DNA of 64,000 nt, from the NCBI RefSeq assembly GCF_017353175.1, contig NZ_JAFMYW010000003.1, positions 62,001 through 126,000 of the forward strand, written 5' to 3'. This DNA is from Fibrella forsythiae (GTDB lineage Bacteria > Bacteroidota > Bacteroidia > Cytophagales > Spirosomataceae). The notes beneath the pieces were generated by a model. That model made no database searches, was not told the origin of the DNA, and saw nothing but the letters and a program-made list of their open reading frames with translations. Numbering within the stretch: position 1 is the first letter of the stretch; each line of letters begins with the position of its first letter. Of this stretch, positions 62,194 to 64,000 are shown in pieces. The position numbers and the translations under genes are program-made.

Positions 62194-62991
62194 ATGAAAT
62201 CGTTAGATACCCCCTACGTATTAGCTCCCGAAGAGATTGAGTTTTACCAGAAAAATCGGTTCATTAAACTCAAAAATGTATTCGACGCCGATACCCTGGC
62301 CCAGTACAATGCGGTCATCAGCAGGCAGGTCGAGAAAATGAACACCGTCACGACCGCCCTCGATGAGCGCGATACCTACGGCAAAGCGTTTTTGCAACTC
62401 TTTAATCTCTGGCGAGAAAATGAGGCCGTGAAAGAATTCGTGTTCAGTAAACGGCTCGCTAAAATCGCCGCCGATCTGATGCAGGTCGACGGCGTGCGGA
62501 TGTACCACGATCAGGCCCTGTTTAAAGAGGGTGGCGGCGGCATCACGCCCTGGCATGCCGATCAGTATTACTGGCCACTCAGTAGCGATAAAACCATTAC
62601 GGCCTGGATTCCGCTGCAACCCGTTCCGCTGGATATGGGCCCGCTCGAATTCAGCGCGGGTAGCCATCAGATTGTGGAAGGGCGCGAACTGAGCATTGGT
62701 GATGCCAGCGAAAAACTGATTGCCGAGAAACTGCGTGTTACCGATTTCGAGCACGTTATCGAGCCGTTTGATCTGGGCGAAGTAAGTTTCCATTCGGGCT
62801 GGGTGTTTCACCGCGCCGGGGCCAACATAACCGACCACGTACGGAAGGTGATGACCGTGATCTACATGGATAAAGACATGGTGCTGCAGCAGCCTATCAA
62901 TAAAAATCAGGAAAACGACTGGCACACCTGGTGTCCTGGTGCCACCGTAGGCGAGGTGATCAATACCGAGCTGAACCCGGTCATGTACTGA
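62194..62991 (+). CDS. Phytanoyl-CoA dioxygenase (PhyH)-like oxygenase
   Basis: A 265-residue 2OG-Fe(II) enzyme. The iron ligands are in WHADQYYW (His-x-Asp, near 141-148) and the distal His in VSFHSGWVFHRAG (near 214-226), followed by NITDHVRKVMTVIY. The start MKSLDTPYV at 62194 is chosen over an upstream in-frame non-ATG codon. It overlaps the LOG gene by one base. The substrate is unknown; the family also has halogenases and hydroxylases. Confidence 0.88.
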   Translation: MKSLDTPYVLAPEEIEFYQKNRFIKLKNVFDADTLAQYNAVISRQVEKMNTVTTALDERDTYGKAFLQLFNLWRENEAVKEFVFSKRLAKIAADLMQVDGVRMYHDQALFKEGGGGITPWHADQYYWPLSSDKTITAWIPLQPVPLDMGPLEFSAGSHQIVEGRELSIGDASEKLIAEKLRVTDFEHVIEPFDLGEVSFHSGWVFHRAGANITDHVRKVMTVIYMDKDMVLQQPINKNQENDWHTWCPGATVGEVINTELNPVMY

Positions 62992-63539
62992 TGGGTATGA
63001 ATATCTGTGTATACTGTGCGTCGAGCGCGCAGGTCGATCGCGTCTATTTCGATGCTACAGAGAGGCTGGCAAAGCTATTTGTTGCAGCTGGTGTATCTAT
63101 AGTGTTTGGCGGTGGCGGCATAGGCCTGATGGGCAAACTGGCCGATACGGTGCTTGCCGATGGTGGCCATATAAAAGGCATTATGCCCAAGTTTATGAAT
63201 GAGGTAGAATGGGCCCATAAACAGGTTGCCGACTTCGAGTTTACCGATACCATGCATGAACGGGAAGCCCGCTTTCTGGCCGATATAGATGGCCTTGTAA
63301 CGCTGCCGGGTGGTAGCGGCACCCTCGAGGAGTTACTGGAAGCCATTACGCTGAAGCGACTGGGTCAGTTTACAAAGCCGATCATCATCCTGAATACCAA
63401 CGGTTTTCATGATCCGCTGAAGCAGAGGCTCGACCGGTGTATTACGGAGAAGTTCACGCACGAAAAAGACCGGCAGATGTGGACATTCGTTGACGAACCC
63501 GAAGCCGTTTTAGCTGGTATTCAAAACGCCGACGACTGA
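62991..63539 (+). CDS. LOG family (TIGR00730) Rossmann-fold protein
   Basis: 183 residues. The signature GGGGIGLMGKLAD and PGGSGTLEELLEAIT are the phosphate and catalytic motifs of the LOG family, known for cytokinin riboside 5'-monophosphate phosphoribohydrolases. Its start ATG overlaps the stop of the dioxygenase gene (TGATG), so the pair is translationally coupled. The bacterial role is usually nucleotide 5'-monophosphate hydrolysis. Confidence 0.9.
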   Translation: MGMNICVYCASSAQVDRVYFDATERLAKLFVAAGVSIVFGGGGIGLMGKLADTVLADGGHIKGIMPKFMNEVEWAHKQVADFEFTDTMHEREARFLADIDGLVTLPGGSGTLEELLEAITLKRLGQFTKPIIILNTNGFHDPLKQRLDRCITEKFTHEKDRQMWTFVDEPEAVLAGIQNADD

Positions 63540-63607
63540 GACGAAACGTCTATTCATTTTGCCACAAACAGATAAGGCCCGGTTGAAATTACTGTCCGAT
63601 ATGCCTC

Positions 63608-64000
63608 ATGAAAAGCATCCTCATTAGTGGCCTATGGCTATTGAGCATTGTATATAGTTTTGGGCAACTGCCAATTGTTGCTTCAGGTACGTTGGTCCGG
63701 CACGCCAATTTTCCGTCGAAGTTTGTTGAAGCCCGGAATATAGATGTCTGGCTTCCTGCAGGTTATAGCGTTAATAAAAAGTACGCGGTGCTGTATATGC
63801 ACGACGGTCAGATGTTGTTTGATTCGGCCACTACCTGGAACCATCAGAGCTGGGATGTTGACGACGTGGCCACCAAACTAATGGCGGCGCATCAGGTGCA
63901 GGATTTTATCGTGGTGGGTATCTGGAATGCCGGCCAGCATCGCCACGCTGATTATTTTCCGCAGAAGGCTTTTGAATTGCTGACCGACGAGCAAAAAGCG
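63608..64000 (+). CDS. Secreted esterase-like hydrolase, 3' end missing
   Basis: Frame from ATG at 63608 with no stop before the window end (131 codons). Signal MKSILISGLWLLSIVYSFGQ, then RNIDVWLPAGYSVNKKYAVLYMHDGQMLFD, IVVGIWNAG and YFPQKAF. This is the pattern of esterase-D-like or enterochelin-esterase-like alpha/beta hydrolases. The catalytic Ser lies beyond the edge. It starts 68 bases past the LOG gene. Confidence 0.75.
   Translation, partial: MKSILISGLWLLSIVYSFGQLPIVASGTLVRHANFPSKFVEARNIDVWLPAGYSVNKKYAVLYMHDGQMLFDSATTWNHQSWDVDDVATKLMAAHQVQDFIVVGIWNAGQHRHADYFPQKAFELLTDEQKA

Larger units (their letters stand above)
38..63693. repeat. Dispersed octamer AACGTACC / GGTACGTT, at least 33 copies
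   Basis: Exact copies start at 38, 7101, 7157, 9652, 9720, 10349, 11058, 11418, 11658, 16811, 17183, 18497, 33630, 34212, 36151, 43734, 46591, 46650, 47752, 48109, 48332, 49860, 50394, 52654, 53609, 54516, 54553, 58214, 59397, 61477, 61732, 62149 and 63686. Both orientations are equally used (16 and 17) and reading frames vary. About six copies are intergenic. Thirteen extend to CAGGTACGTT, six to TAGGTACGTT and eleven to GGGTACGTT. Chance expectation for one octamer on both strands of 64 kb is about two. Counted by eye, so the true number may be slightly higher. Confidence 0.9.

Noticed and set aside
1-64000. tRNA or rRNA genes
   Set aside because: None of the intergenic regions has a cloverleaf or rRNA-like stretch visible by eye.

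Overview
The window looks like a chromosomal segment of a Bacteroidota bacterium of the order Cytophagales, most like Spirosoma and its relatives. This is inferred from gene content and was not tested by a search. The signs are promoter -7 boxes of the TAnnTTTG type, starts without clear Shine-Dalgarno sequences, a fused alpha/beta 2-oxoacid dehydrogenase E1, a DUF1573 protein, a Wzi-type outer-membrane protein, a PadR/HAAS pair and a secreted protein ending in a type IX secretion-like sorting domain. No rRNA, tRNA, insertion sequence, prophage or CRISPR array was seen.

Layout. 0-19 kb is mostly housekeeping: gltX, ridA, a TIGR04282 glycosyltransferase-like protein, a small lipoprotein, a KdsD/KpsF isomerase, recQ, purD, a RicT-like PSP1 protein, then on the minus strand a fused E1 followed by nuoI-nuoJ-nuoK and a 2OG-Fe(II) oxygenase, then DUF1573, SPFH, an esterase and a beta-lactamase-like serine hydrolase. 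19-44 kb is a Wzy-type exopolysaccharide or capsule locus: initiating phosphoglycosyltransferase, Wzi, Wzz-like, Wzx-like flippase, FkbM-like methyltransferase, several GT2/GT4/GT8-like transferases, Wzy-like polymerase, an SLBB/Wza-type export protein and a GDP-mannose dehydratase homologue. In its middle sit two paralogous secreted proteins built of 17-residue repeats, flanking a secreted beta-helix protein. This part is visibly more AT-rich than the flanks. 44-48 kb holds hisH-hisA-GNAT-hisF-hisIE. 48-64 kb holds dihydroorotase, hemB, a two-component system, a T9SS-like secreted protein, PadR/HAAS, a ROK kinase, an alcohol dehydrogenase, murB, a SPOR-like lipoprotein, gmd, and an AraC regulator divergent from a phytanoyl-CoA dioxygenase-like gene, a LOG-family gene and an esterase cut by the window end.

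Main discoveries. (1) Upstream of hisH there is a 16-codon leader peptide containing His-His-Arg-His, a pause hairpin over those codons and an intrinsic terminator whose U-run abuts the hisH start codon: a histidine attenuator. (2) The octamer AACGTACC/GGTACGTT occurs at least 33 times on both strands, against about 2 expected by chance, in genes and between genes alike, but only 3 times in the 25-kb polysaccharide locus. (3) Many gene junctions carry long inverted repeats whose arms differ in sequence from junction to junction. (4) NuoI carries a tail of about 300 residues with six copies of an FRPxMKP-type repeat. (5) The paired repeat-roll proteins around a beta-helix protein may be a protein component of the polysaccharide matrix.

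All counts and pairings were made by eye.
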